Below, in pieces: positions 35,661-45,204 of a stretch of DNA of 64,000 nt. The first letter of the stretch is position 1. Every line of letters starts with the position of its first letter. Below the pieces are notes generated by a model that was given only the letters and a program-made list of their open reading frames with translations, was not told the DNA's origin and searched no databases. Position numbers and translations under genes: made by a program. This DNA comes from Streptosporangium saharense (lineage in GTDB: Bacteria; Actinomycetota; Actinomycetes; Streptosporangiales; Streptosporangiaceae), in contig NZ_JACHJP010000009.1 in the NCBI RefSeq assembly GCF_014203715.1, forward strand, positions 1 to 64,000, given 5' to 3'.

Positions 35661-37520
35661 ATGATGGCAGGAGACGAGGCGACCGTCACCGCGGCCGACA
35701 TCGCGCGGATGGCGGGGGTCGGGCGTGCGGCGGTGAGCAACTGGCGCAAGCGGCACGAGAACTTCCCCGAGCCCGTCGGAGGTACGGCGACCAGCCCGGC
35801 GTTCTCCCTCCAGGCCGTCGAGGCGTGGTTGCTCGAACAGGGCAAGGTGGAGGAGCTGCCGCTGCGGGAACGGGTCTGGCAGCAGATCCGTGCGGTCTCC
35901 GACGATCTCCGACTCGGTGAGAGCGTCGCCGAGGCCACTGAACTACTGCGTCGCGGCGGAAAGCCGTACACCCTCTCCGCCTCCGTGTGGGGGGCCGTCC
36001 GGCAGTACGCACAGCAGGAGGGAGAGGCTGAGGCTGTCCGCTTCCTGCTGGACCGCTACGCCGACGTCCACTCCCGCAGGCTGGCCGAGACCCCCGTCGA
36101 GGTCGCCGACCTCATGGCGCGGCTGGCCGGACCGGACATTCGATCGGTTCTCGACCCGGCCTGTGGGCTCGGAGTCCTTCTCGCCGCGGCGCACGACGTT
36201 GAACACGCCTACGGTCAGGAACAAGAAGACTCCCTCGCCAGGCTGGCGCAGTCACGCCTGACGTTGAGTGGGGTGGACGGTACCGTCAAAACGGGTGACT
36301 CCCTGCGTGAGGACGCCTGGCCCGGTCTGACCGTCGACGCGGTCGTGTGTCATCCGCCCTTCAACGAGCGCAACTGGGGATACGACGACCTCACGGCCGA
36401 TCCTCGCTGGGAGTACGGCCTGCCGCCCAAGACGGAGCCCGAGCTCGCCTGGGTCCAACACGCGCTCGCCCACCTGAGACCGGGTGGAATCGCGGTGCTG
36501 CTCATGCCCGCGGCGGTGGCCAACCGCAGGTCAGGCCGTCGAATCCGCAGCAACCTTCTGCGCGGTGGGGTTCTTCAGGCCGTCATCGGCCTCCCTCCGA
36601 AGACGGCCTCGGGCACCGGGCTTCCCGTGCACGTCTGGGTGCTCCGCAAGCCGTCGGGCGACGGCCGTACCCCGTCCCGGGTGCTGATGGCCGAGGTCGA
36701 TCCCGGTGACGCCGATGCGATCGTCGAACGCTGGCGCGGGTTCCGGACGGACCCGGAACTTGACGTCGACCGGCCCGGCGAGAGCCGTACGGTTCCGATC
36801 ATCGATCTGGTCGACGAGGACGTCGACGTCACCCCGGCCCGCCACCTGGGGACGCGGGCGGTTCCCGCCGACGCCTATCCTCTTCTTCGCGAACGCCTGG
36901 CCGGGTGTCTCGGGCGCCTGTCCGCCCTGCTGCCCGAAGCCATGGCGGGAGCGGGCCGGGAGTTGCCGACGGTCGGCCTGGCGGAGCTGGAACGGGTCGG
37001 TGCGCTGGTCATCCGTCAGGCTGGACGGTTCGAGACCGACGGTGTGGGCGTCCCCGTGCTGACCGACCGGCACGTGCTCGCTGAAGAACCGGTGGAGACA
37101 CGCACTCTGCCCGAGGGAAGGACAGCCGTCGAACCCGGAGACGTGGTCGTCGCCGCCAGGGGAGACAGCCTGGCGACCCTGGTCGTCGAAACTCCGGGCC
37201 TGCTGCTCGGGCCCCGGCTCGTCCTGCTCAGGCCGGATCCGGACCGGCTCGACCCGTTCTTCCTTGCTGGGTTCGTCAGGGCGTTGTCCTCCGCCGTGAC
37301 GGTCGGCACCCAGTCGGGTGCGACCCGCTTCGACCCACGCAAGGCCCAGGTGCCGCGCCTGGCGCTGGAGGAGCAGAAGCGGTATGGAGAGGTGTTCCGC
37401 CAGGTCTTCGCCTTCGAGATCGCCTTAAGGGAACTGAACGCGTCTGGCCGTTCGACGGTGACCGTGCTGCTTCACGGCCTCACCCATGGAACGTTAACCC
37501 CGCCCGGAGCGATCTCCTAG
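35661..37520 (+). CDS. HTH-fused N6-adenine DNA methyltransferase with altered catalytic motif
   Basis: A 619-residue protein. An N-terminal MerR-like HTH (TAADIARMAGVGRAAVSNWR) is followed by a helical region and an HsdM-like methylase domain: motif I LDPACGLGVLLAAA (~162-175), motif IV VVCHPPFNERNWG, motif VIII-like GGIAVLLMPAAV. The C-terminal third resembles a specificity-type region (GDVVVAARGD, TQSGATRFDP). The catalytic N/D-PP-F/Y is HPPF (H231), so methyl transfer may be lost while SAM and DNA binding persist. ATG 35661 or 35664 is the start. Standalone actinobacterial homologues exist; this one follows the ATPase/beta-CASP pair. Confidence 0.82.
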   Translation: MMAGDEATVTAADIARMAGVGRAAVSNWRKRHENFPEPVGGTATSPAFSLQAVEAWLLEQGKVEELPLRERVWQQIRAVSDDLRLGESVAEATELLRRGGKPYTLSASVWGAVRQYAQQEGEAEAVRFLLDRYADVHSRRLAETPVEVADLMARLAGPDIRSVLDPACGLGVLLAAAHDVEHAYGQEQEDSLARLAQSRLTLSGVDGTVKTGDSLREDAWPGLTVDAVVCHPPFNERNWGYDDLTADPRWEYGLPPKTEPELAWVQHALAHLRPGGIAVLLMPAAVANRRSGRRIRSNLLRGGVLQAVIGLPPKTASGTGLPVHVWVLRKPSGDGRTPSRVLMAEVDPGDADAIVERWRGFRTDPELDVDRPGESRTVPIIDLVDEDVDVTPARHLGTRAVPADAYPLLRERLAGCLGRLSALLPEAMAGAGRELPTVGLAELERVGALVIRQAGRFETDGVGVPVLTDRHVLAEEPVETRTLPEGRTAVEPGDVVVAARGDSLATLVVETPGLLLGPRLVLLRPDPDRLDPFFLAGFVRALSSAVTVGTQSGATRFDPRKAQVPRLALEEQKRYGEVFRQVFAFEIALRELNASGRSTVTVLLHGLTHGTLTPPGAIS

Positions 37521-37640
37521 GGAAGAGCTGTCGTTCCCCTGTTCGGCTGGCTGCCACGGCGTTAGGATTCGGCGACCTACCGCAAAATCCTGGGTTTGTG
37601 GTGTTACCGCCATCCCCGAACGTGACTCCCAAGAGGTCTT

Positions 37641-39524
37641 ATGGCGTTGGACAACCGGAAGGTTCAAACGGCGGTTCTTGACGACCCCGGATCGGAGATC
37701 CCGCTTTCCCTGCCCGAGGATTACCGGTACGCCAAGCCGTATCTCGACCAATACGAGGGACGCACCTTCTGGTGCGGTAACAAGTGGCTCGACGGGTGCG
37801 GTTGGCAGCTCATGAGCAAGGTCTACAAGGACAGGGTGTGCCACTTCGCGCACTACCCGGACTTGAACGGCACGGCTCCCAAGTGTGAACGCAGATACGT
37901 CGGAGTGGACGGCGCTGACCACCTCTACATTCACCGGGGACTGAACGGCGCGTTCAGAGGCGCTCGGCCACAGCGCTTCCAGGGGAGCATGGCCGACGGG
38001 CAATGCACGGACCTGACCGTGAGCGCACCGAAGGGCAGATCCTTGATTCGGGTTCAGCTCACGAACCTCCCTCCGGAAGAATGGACCGAGGCTGACCGAA
38101 CACTTCGCCGGGGCGCCCGTGATGTCGAGTGGATGTTCGGGCCGAGAGCGACCCGCACTGCCAGAAACCTTGTCGATCGTGACGGATACGCCCTCCGGGT
38201 CAGATGTGACACGGAAGACGGCGCGCGGATCGTCAAGGTGGGAACCGAGACGCGAGACGGTGACCTCCTCTGGAACGATCTAAGCGAATGTGAGATCTCC
38301 GAGCGAGGGATCGTCACCCCCATTCTCCGGGACGTACGGCTCAAGCCCCACAGGCGGACCACCGGGCCGGTGGGCCTGCCCCAGGCGCCGACCGAGGCCG
38401 CTAACTGGGTAACCCAGGCGCGCACCGTCAACATGCGCATGGTCCTGCGCGATGAGGAATGGGTTCATGCCAGTCTGATTCCGCTGACAGGCCAAGTACG
38501 CAAGGCGCGATCTGCTCGGGACGTTGAGGAGGTGGCACGCCTGCTCGGTGAGGTGTATCACCTCCTCGCCGTGGATGACAGACAGGCGCTGCTGAGACTG
38601 CCGAGGTTCCGCCGCAGGTGGCAGGAGATCGACGAGTGGAAACGGTGGGTTCTGGACCAGCGGCGGGCGAAGATCTCCTCTGGACCCGCCTGTAGAGCGG
38701 GCGTCGATCGGAAGAAAGCCGCACCTGCGCGGCCCAAAGCCAAGAAGCAGCGAACCCTTCCGCCTCAGCAAGCTGATCGAGTCAGGCAAGAAGAGATCCG
38801 CGCCCAGCTTCACGACCTGCTGGAACAGGTAAAAAGTGCGAGGAGAAAGGGAGAGGTTGCTCTTATGGTCGACCTTCTCTCCACAGCTAGAAAGGTGGTG
38901 GCCACCGCTCCGGCTTCGGACCTCAAGAGCGAGCGCACGCAGATCGAGAGTTACAAGAAATGGCTGGAAACGTTTTCTGGATGGAAGGCTGCCGCTGACC
39001 AGGCTGCCGCGATTGACCCTCCTACTCGTAAGGTCGGCTCTCGGAAAATCGCGGGGGCCGATACCAAGCGTTGGCAGACATCCGAGCCGAAACCAGCGAA
39101 GAATGGATTTGCGGAGCGCCAGAGGAGAATTTTCGCGTCCGCGAGAACGGTTGATCTGGTGAACGGTGTGCGACGTCTCCTGACCGGTGTCGCGCAGGAG
39201 CAGGCGACCATCGACTGGAAGCAGGTCATGGGCCGGGTGGCCACCGGGCCGGTGTTTCAGGAGCCCGTCGACTGGCCTGCTGTCCTTGTAGCCGTGGACA
39301 CACCGGCCGTCGAGGTTATCCCGATGTTGTCGGCGCTCATCACGCTGCCCGGCGGAGGCATGGATCCGGTGTTCCGTCAGGTGTTGAAGGGACTTGGCTT
39401 CCAGGTTCCGTCGACGGACGAAGAGCTTCGGATGGTGTGGAAGAGGGAGGTGGAACGTGTGCACGCCCGCTACGCCAAGCCGTCCCGGTCGATGCCTCCG
39501 CGTCTGGTGCCACGACAGGTCTGA
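37641..39524 (+). CDS. CoiA-like protein with coiled-coil middle, function unknown
   Basis: A 627-residue protein. The first ~170 residues resemble the competence CoiA family: a Cys-rich FWCGNKWLDGCGW, then CHFAHYPD (H68, H71), a later Cys and HLYIHRGL, and a nuclease-like strand pair CTDLTVSAPKGRSLIRVQL. In CoiA-like nucleases the last strand carries E-x-Q/K; here an Arg replaces the acid, so catalysis is doubtful. Residues ~320-480 are Lys/Arg-rich and helical, and the rest is a helical domain. ATG 37641 follows AAGAGG. G+C is lower towards the 3' end than in its neighbours, a sign of transfer. The neighbours suggest a defence role; the exact job is unknown. Confidence 0.65.
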   Translation: MALDNRKVQTAVLDDPGSEIPLSLPEDYRYAKPYLDQYEGRTFWCGNKWLDGCGWQLMSKVYKDRVCHFAHYPDLNGTAPKCERRYVGVDGADHLYIHRGLNGAFRGARPQRFQGSMADGQCTDLTVSAPKGRSLIRVQLTNLPPEEWTEADRTLRRGARDVEWMFGPRATRTARNLVDRDGYALRVRCDTEDGARIVKVGTETRDGDLLWNDLSECEISERGIVTPILRDVRLKPHRRTTGPVGLPQAPTEAANWVTQARTVNMRMVLRDEEWVHASLIPLTGQVRKARSARDVEEVARLLGEVYHLLAVDDRQALLRLPRFRRRWQEIDEWKRWVLDQRRAKISSGPACRAGVDRKKAAPARPKAKKQRTLPPQQADRVRQEEIRAQLHDLLEQVKSARRKGEVALMVDLLSTARKVVATAPASDLKSERTQIESYKKWLETFSGWKAAADQAAAIDPPTRKVGSRKIAGADTKRWQTSEPKPAKNGFAERQRRIFASARTVDLVNGVRRLLTGVAQEQATIDWKQVMGRVATGPVFQEPVDWPAVLVAVDTPAVEVIPMLSALITLPGGGMDPVFRQVLKGLGFQVPSTDEELRMVWKREVERVHARYAKPSRSMPPRLVPRQV

Positions 39525-39794
39525 TGTCCGAGGGACAGGCCCAGACCAGAGATTGAAGCCTGTGAACTGAAGACACAAAATAAACGGTGGTTGCTTTTGT
39601 CGTCACGCGAGGTGCGGTAGTCTTGGGTGTGCGGGCTTCCTGGGGTGTTCGGCGGAGACTTTCGTGTCCCGGTGGACGGACGCTGGTGTGACGATGTCTC
39701 CTGTGGCCTGGGAAGTTTCCCCGTCTGTCGCGTCGACCGGTCGTGGTTGGCGAAGATGGGGAGCGCGAATCATTGGAAACACGGAGGGACGACG

Positions 39795-41813
39795 GTGAGC
39801 GGTAACCACCAGAAGTATGCGGACTTCATCTGGTCGGTGGCCGACCTGCTGCGCGGTGACTACCGGCAGTCGGAGTACGGCAAGGTCATCCTGCCCTTCA
39901 CCGTGCTGCGCCGGATCGACTGCGTGTTGGAGCCGACCAAGAAGGCCGTGCTCGCCGAGGCGGAGAAGCTCAAGGTTGGGTCGCTGCCGCCCAGGTTGGT
40001 CGAGATCAAGCTGAGGAACGCCTCGGGGGCGAGCTTCTACAACACCAGCCCCCTGGACCTGGGGAAGGTGAGTGCCGACTCCGGCAACGTGCTCAAGAAC
40101 CTTCAGGCCTACATCGGGGGCTTCTCCCCGGGCGCGGTCGAGGTGCTGGACAAATATCGCTTCGACGAGCAGATCACCCGCCTGGACGAGGCCGGGCTGC
40201 TCTATCTGGTGCTGTCGAAGTTCGCCGCCATCGACCTGCACCCAAGCGTGGTGGACAACCACCAGATGGGCTACGTCTTCGAGGAGCTGATCCGGAAGTT
40301 CTCCGAGATCTCCAACGAGACCGCCGGTGAGCATTTCACCCCGCGCGAGGTCATCCAGCTGATGGTCAACCTGCTGATGTCCCCCGACGACCAGGACGTG
40401 ATGACGCCCGGCATCGTCCGCACCGTCTACGACCCGGCCTGTGGCACCGGCGGCATCCTCAGCGCGGCCGAGGAGTACATCAAGGGCTACAACGCCAAGG
40501 CCACGGTCAAGGTCTTCGGCCAGGAGCTCAACCCGGAGTCGTGGGCGATCTGCCGCTCCGACATGATGCTCAAGGGCCAGGACCCTTCGAAGATCGCCTT
40601 CGGTAACTCCTTTACCCAGGACGGTCACCCTGACGGCAGGTTCGACTACCTGATGGCCAACCCGCCGTTCGGCGTGGAGTGGAAGAAGGTCCAGACGCAG
40701 ATCGAGGACGAGCGCGACAACCTGGGCTGGGCGGGCCGGTTCGGCGCGGGCACTCCTCGCATCAACGACGGCTCGTTCCTCTTCCTCCAGCACATGATCT
40801 CCAAGATGAAGCCGGTCGAGCAGGGCGGCTCCCGCATCGCGATCGTCTTCAACGGCTCCCCGTTGTTCACCGGCGCGGCCGGGTCGGGAGAGTCGGAGAT
40901 CCGCCGCTGGATCCTGGAGAACGACTGGCTTGAGGCGATCGTCGCGCTGCCCGACCAGCTCTTCTACAACACAGGCATCTCCACCTACTTCTGGATCCTG
41001 TCCAACCGCAAGGCCGCCGCCCTGAAGGACAGGGTGATCCTGCTCGACGCTCGTGTCTCCTGGGCCAAGATGCGCAAGTCCCTCGGCGACAAGCGCAAGC
41101 TCATCCCCGAGGACCAGATCACCGAGCTGACCGCGATCTACAAGAACGCGCTCGCCATCGCGGCCGACCCCGAGCACGAGCACCACGCCAAGGTGAAGGT
41201 CTTCCCCCGCCACGCCTTCGGCTACCAGCGCATCACCGTGGAACGCCCGCTCCGCCAGCGCTTCGAGGTTACGGACCTAACCACTGAAGCAGTGGGGGAG
41301 ACCAAGGCGGTGGCCAAGTTCGCCCAGCGTGACGCGCTGCTCGCCGCTCTTGGCTCCCTGGTCGGTACGGCCTGCGGCACGAAGTTGGAGTTCGCCGGCA
41401 AGCTGGATGCGGCGTTGGCCGAGCACGGGCTGAGCAAGCTGCCTGCCCCGGTGGAGAAGGCCGTCTGGACGGAGGTCGCGGTCAGCGACCCCGAAGGGCA
41501 GCTCCAGACCGACCGGAAGAACAACCCGCTGGCGGACACGGACCTCCGGGACAACGAGAACGTACCGTTGACGTCGATGAACTCCACCCCTGCGGAGCGG
41601 GAGGCGGAGATCGAGGAGTACATGAGGGGCGAGGTGCTGCCGCATGTACCGGACGCCTGGGTGGACCACTCCAAGACCAAACTCGGCTTCGAGATCCCGT
41701 TCACGCGGCACTTCTACGTGTACAGTCCCCCCCGGCCGCTGGAAGAGATCGACGCGGAGCTCAAGGGACTTGAGGCCGAGATTCAGAAGCTTCTCGGTGA
41801 GGTGACCAAGTGA
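39795..41813 (+). CDS. hsdM: type I restriction-modification DNA methyltransferase subunit
   Basis: A 672-residue protein. The N-terminal HsdM domain (FIWSVADLLRGDYRQSEYGK and VILPFTVLRRIDCVLEPTK) is followed by the N6-adenine methylase core: motif I YDPACGTGGILSAAE (~213) and motif IV MANPPFGVEW (~289). It forms M2S with HsdS and methylates adenine in a bipartite site. GTG 39795 follows GGAGGG with 6-nt spacing; the open frame extends further upstream but has no ribosome site. The stop overlaps the hsdS start (GTGA). Confidence 0.95.
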   Translation: MSGNHQKYADFIWSVADLLRGDYRQSEYGKVILPFTVLRRIDCVLEPTKKAVLAEAEKLKVGSLPPRLVEIKLRNASGASFYNTSPLDLGKVSADSGNVLKNLQAYIGGFSPGAVEVLDKYRFDEQITRLDEAGLLYLVLSKFAAIDLHPSVVDNHQMGYVFEELIRKFSEISNETAGEHFTPREVIQLMVNLLMSPDDQDVMTPGIVRTVYDPACGTGGILSAAEEYIKGYNAKATVKVFGQELNPESWAICRSDMMLKGQDPSKIAFGNSFTQDGHPDGRFDYLMANPPFGVEWKKVQTQIEDERDNLGWAGRFGAGTPRINDGSFLFLQHMISKMKPVEQGGSRIAIVFNGSPLFTGAAGSGESEIRRWILENDWLEAIVALPDQLFYNTGISTYFWILSNRKAAALKDRVILLDARVSWAKMRKSLGDKRKLIPEDQITELTAIYKNALAIAADPEHEHHAKVKVFPRHAFGYQRITVERPLRQRFEVTDLTTEAVGETKAVAKFAQRDALLAALGSLVGTACGTKLEFAGKLDAALAEHGLSKLPAPVEKAVWTEVAVSDPEGQLQTDRKNNPLADTDLRDNENVPLTSMNSTPAEREAEIEEYMRGEVLPHVPDAWVDHSKTKLGFEIPFTRHFYVYSPPRPLEEIDAELKGLEAEIQKLLGEVTK

Positions 41814-43051
41814 GCTTGATGCGTCTTCGTTACGTGGCTCAGATCAACCCTTCCTGCCCTGCCTTCGACGGTCTTCACGACGAAGCTGAGTTGACGTTTC
41901 TCCCCATGGAGAACGTATGGCCTGGTGATCGCCTCGACCTCGGTCAACGGCGAACCAAGAGCAGTGTGGCGACCGGGTACACGCGTTTTCAGAACGGAGA
42001 CGTTCTAGTTCCCAAGATCACCCCTACGTTCGAGGCTTCGCGATCCGTTTGGGTCGCCGATGGACTTGTTAACGGAACGGGGGCTGGCACGACTGAGTTG
42101 CATGTCCTACGTCCAGGAGCAGAGATTGATCCAAGGTTTCTGCTATGTATAACTCACTCACACCCGTTTCTGAAGTTAGGCGAGGCCGAAATGTATGGCG
42201 TTGCCGGCCAGAAGCGGGTTCCTGATGAGTTCATCCGAAACTTTGCGGTTGAGGTTCCTCCTCTAGAGGACCAGCGACGAATCGCCGACTTCCTCGATGC
42301 GGAGGTTGCGCAAATTGCGAGGATCGAGCTGGTTCAGCGTGCCGCTCTCAGTAAAATCGATGAACGTGACCGGGCATTCCTGGATTTTGAGCTTGATCGG
42401 CTATTTGCGCGATTTGGGGCCATTCCCTTTCGTCGGGTAATCCGTAGGATTGAACAGGGATCCAGTCCGCAGTGTGACAGCACTCCTGCAGAGGATGGGG
42501 AGTGGGGTGTGCTCAAGATAAGTAGCGTGAAGCGTGGAACTTTCTTTCCGAAGGAAAACAAGCGACTTCCGGAAAGTGTGATCCCTGTGCGGCGCTACGC
42601 AGTGAGAGACGGTGACTTACTCATAACCCGGGCGAATACGCCCGAGCTGGTTGGAGATGTTGCCGTGGTCGATCAAAGCCCCAGGATGCTTCTCCTGCCA
42701 GACCTTATCTATCGCGTGGAGCTTTGGGGTGGACTGCTGCCTGAATTCTCCTCTATCGTTCTCCGGGGCAGCCGTGTGCGTGGGCTGATTCAGGCAACAG
42801 CGCGCGGTACATCTCAATCAATGGTGAAGCTACGGGGCGAAGACATTCGAGAGTGGCCAATCCCAAACGTCGATCTTGCTGAGCAGCGTAAAGTGATCAA
42901 GAGAGTGGCAGTCCAGCAAGCGGTGACCAGCTCGCTTCGTTTCCGGATTGGCCGTCAGCTTGAGCTTCTTGCTGAACGAAAGCAAGCGCTGATCACGGCG
43001 GCGGTTACCGGGCGGATTGATGTCACCACGATGAGGGGAATTCGGGAGTGA
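41810..43051 (+). CDS. hsdS: type I restriction-modification specificity subunit
   Basis: A 413-residue protein with two target-recognition halves, each ending in the conserved helical region: PPLEDQRRIADFLDAEVAQI (~155) and DLAEQRKVIKRVAVQQ (~355). TRD1 covers ~1-150 and TRD2 ~190-340; they define the two halves of the recognition site, which cannot be read from the sequence. GTGA overlaps join it to hsdM before and the AIPR gene after. G+C is lower than in hsdM, common for exchanged hsdS genes. Confidence 0.95.
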   Translation: MSLMRLRYVAQINPSCPAFDGLHDEAELTFLPMENVWPGDRLDLGQRRTKSSVATGYTRFQNGDVLVPKITPTFEASRSVWVADGLVNGTGAGTTELHVLRPGAEIDPRFLLCITHSHPFLKLGEAEMYGVAGQKRVPDEFIRNFAVEVPPLEDQRRIADFLDAEVAQIARIELVQRAALSKIDERDRAFLDFELDRLFARFGAIPFRRVIRRIEQGSSPQCDSTPAEDGEWGVLKISSVKRGTFFPKENKRLPESVIPVRRYAVRDGDLLITRANTPELVGDVAVVDQSPRMLLLPDLIYRVELWGGLLPEFSSIVLRGSRVRGLIQATARGTSQSMVKLRGEDIREWPIPNVDLAEQRKVIKRVAVQQAVTSSLRFRIGRQLELLAERKQALITAAVTGRIDVTTMRGIRE

Positions 43052-45201
43052 GTCGTCCACCTGGTCAGCAGATGCCGAGGCAGGTGGCCCATGTGGCTGC
43101 CGCGATCAAGAGAGACTTCGCGGACCTGGTCTCCATGAAGGATTTCCTCAAGAAAGACGAGGGAGAGAGGGAGTCGGCTTTTCTCTCTCGGGGGCTCGCG
43201 GCGCTCTTCGCGCGGGACGTCACCGGCTGCGACAATGCGGCGGCGGCCGCCTGCGTCGTCGACGGCCGGGCCGACTACGGTATCGACGCCGTCGCCATCA
43301 TGGACGGGGCCCCGCAGATCTGGTTGATCCAGTCGAAGTGGAGCAACAAGGGTACGGCGGGCTTCGGCGTTGGAGAGGCACTGAAGCTGGTCAACGGGCT
43401 CAGGCGGATCGACCAGCGGCAGTACGACCGGCTGAACGATCGTTTCTCCGCCCTCGCTGACCGTGTGAACGCCGTACTGGACGACGCGCGCGCACGCATC
43501 ACACTCCTCGTCGTGACGATGGGACCGGGAGAGCTTTCCGCCGAGGCGGTCGAATGCTTCGAGGACGCCAAAAGTGAGTTCAACTCGCTCGGCGCCATGT
43601 TGGATTACGAGGTTCGCAACGCGGCGGACGCGTGGCAGATCGTTCGCAACGAACTGACCGATCAGGTCACGCTCCAGGCCAAGATGGCCAACTGGCTTCG
43701 AGTTCAGGCTCCCTTCGAGGCTTACCAGGGAAACGTTTCCGCCGATGAGGTCGCGCAGTGGTTCGGTGACCATCATGGAAGGCTGTTCGAGCAGAACATT
43801 CGCAAGTCACTGGGGCTCACCAAGGTCAACAACGAGATCGTCAGAACCCTTACGGAGAATCCCGACGCCTTCTGGTACTTCAACAACGGGATCACGGTTC
43901 TCTGCGACACGATCGAGGCCACGCCGTTCAGCAGGAGCGACCCTCGCGGGCCGGTGACCCTCAAACTGGCCAACGCCAGCGTCGTCAACGGAGCACAGAC
44001 CGTGGCCGCCGCCTATGAGGCGTCGAGAAAGAACCCTGACGCCTTGCTCGATGCTCAGGTGAGCGTCAAGGTGATCTCTATCCAGGACTGCCCTGACGGA
44101 TTCGCTACGAACATCACGACCGCCACCAACACGCAGAACAGCGTGGAGCGTCGCGACTTTGTCACCTTGAAGCCGGCCCAAGGGGAGATCCGGGACGACT
44201 TCCTGTTCCACCTGCAGAAGACCTATGTTTTCAGGCGTGGTGAGTTGGACCCGCCCCCGGAGGCGGGATGCTCAATTGTGGAAGCCGCTTTCGCCCTCGC
44301 CTGCGCGCACAACGACTCCCGTCTGGCGGTCCGGATCAAGGTTGAGCCAGACGAGTTGTGGCAGGAGGGAACGCAGGGCATCTACACCCGCATCTTCCAG
44401 AAGCCCCCGCCTGTGCAGCAGATCTGGAGAGCGGTCCTCCTGCACCGGGTCATCAGGGAGGTGCTTCACAAAGCTGTCGCGGAGCGTCAGGGGCGTGCGG
44501 CCGGAGTCGCCGAGCACGGCGGCCTCCTCCTGGCGCACCTCGTCTTCCAGCATGTCGGCAAGAACCACTTCGACGACTCGGACGAGGAATGGGCGGAGTT
44601 CGTTGCGGATGCTCCCGGCATCGCGGTTGACCTGCTGAACCGGATGACTCACTACGTGGACGCGGAGTTCTCCAACACCTCCTTCATCAGAAGTACGTTC
44701 ATGAACGAGGTCCGTTGTCGGGTCCTGGTCAAACGGGTGCTTGACGACATGGCGTCCAATGCGCCGCTGCCGGTGGCTTCGAGGGAATATCTCCGACCGA
44801 TCCCCAAAAAACCACGTAAGCCGAACGCGGTTTCTCTCCTTGTGGACGCCGCTCGCATCCCCGAAGGTGCCTCTCTCACATTCAAGACCGGCAGCGCCGT
44901 CGAGGCGGCCACTATGCAGGATTGGTTCGCGGAGAACCCCAGCCGTAAGCAGGCGACATGGGTCAACGAGAGGTCCAAGCCAATTCTTTGGGCTGCTGAC
45001 GGCGAACGTTATTCGCCTTCCGGACTCGTCACGCACATGTGGCGACTCGCGCAATGGGAGAACGCACCGGTTGCCGTTCAGGGCACACTCAGATGGGTGG
45101 TTCCAGGACAGGGCACCCTTGTGGAGCTGGCCGACGCCGTATGGAGGGAGCGAGAGGCCGACGATCAAGGAGAGCTGGAGTTGGAGAGCGAACCTCAATG
45201 A
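43048..45201 (+). CDS. AIPR-family (abortive infection phage resistance) protein
   Basis: This 717-residue protein contains the AIPR signature: NIRKSLGLTKVNNEIVRTL, then FWYFNNGITVLCD (~275), LANASVVNGAQTVAAAYEAS and TNTQNSVERRDF. An N-terminal PD-(D/E)XK-like region is visible as YGIDAVAIM followed by IWLIQSKWS (D...QxK), so it may be a nuclease. AIPR proteins act in abortive infection and often accompany type I systems. It starts inside the hsdS stop (GTGA), so it is produced together with the methylase and specificity subunits. It ends 3 bp before the convergent HATPase gene. Confidence 0.88.
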   Translation: MSRPPGQQMPRQVAHVAAAIKRDFADLVSMKDFLKKDEGERESAFLSRGLAALFARDVTGCDNAAAAACVVDGRADYGIDAVAIMDGAPQIWLIQSKWSNKGTAGFGVGEALKLVNGLRRIDQRQYDRLNDRFSALADRVNAVLDDARARITLLVVTMGPGELSAEAVECFEDAKSEFNSLGAMLDYEVRNAADAWQIVRNELTDQVTLQAKMANWLRVQAPFEAYQGNVSADEVAQWFGDHHGRLFEQNIRKSLGLTKVNNEIVRTLTENPDAFWYFNNGITVLCDTIEATPFSRSDPRGPVTLKLANASVVNGAQTVAAAYEASRKNPDALLDAQVSVKVISIQDCPDGFATNITTATNTQNSVERRDFVTLKPAQGEIRDDFLFHLQKTYVFRRGELDPPPEAGCSIVEAAFALACAHNDSRLAVRIKVEPDELWQEGTQGIYTRIFQKPPPVQQIWRAVLLHRVIREVLHKAVAERQGRAAGVAEHGGLLLAHLVFQHVGKNHFDDSDEEWAEFVADAPGIAVDLLNRMTHYVDAEFSNTSFIRSTFMNEVRCRVLVKRVLDDMASNAPLPVASREYLRPIPKKPRKPNAVSLLVDAARIPEGASLTFKTGSAVEAATMQDWFAENPSRKQATWVNERSKPILWAADGERYSPSGLVTHMWRLAQWENAPVAVQGTLRWVVPGQGTLVELADAVWREREADDQGELELESEPQ

Positions 45202-45204
45202 CGT

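Noticed and set aside
27123..45201. BREX or DISARM system
   Set aside because: No PglZ, BrxC-like, DrmA/DrmB or phospholipase-type gene is present. The methylases are HsdM-type and hsdS/hsdR are clear.
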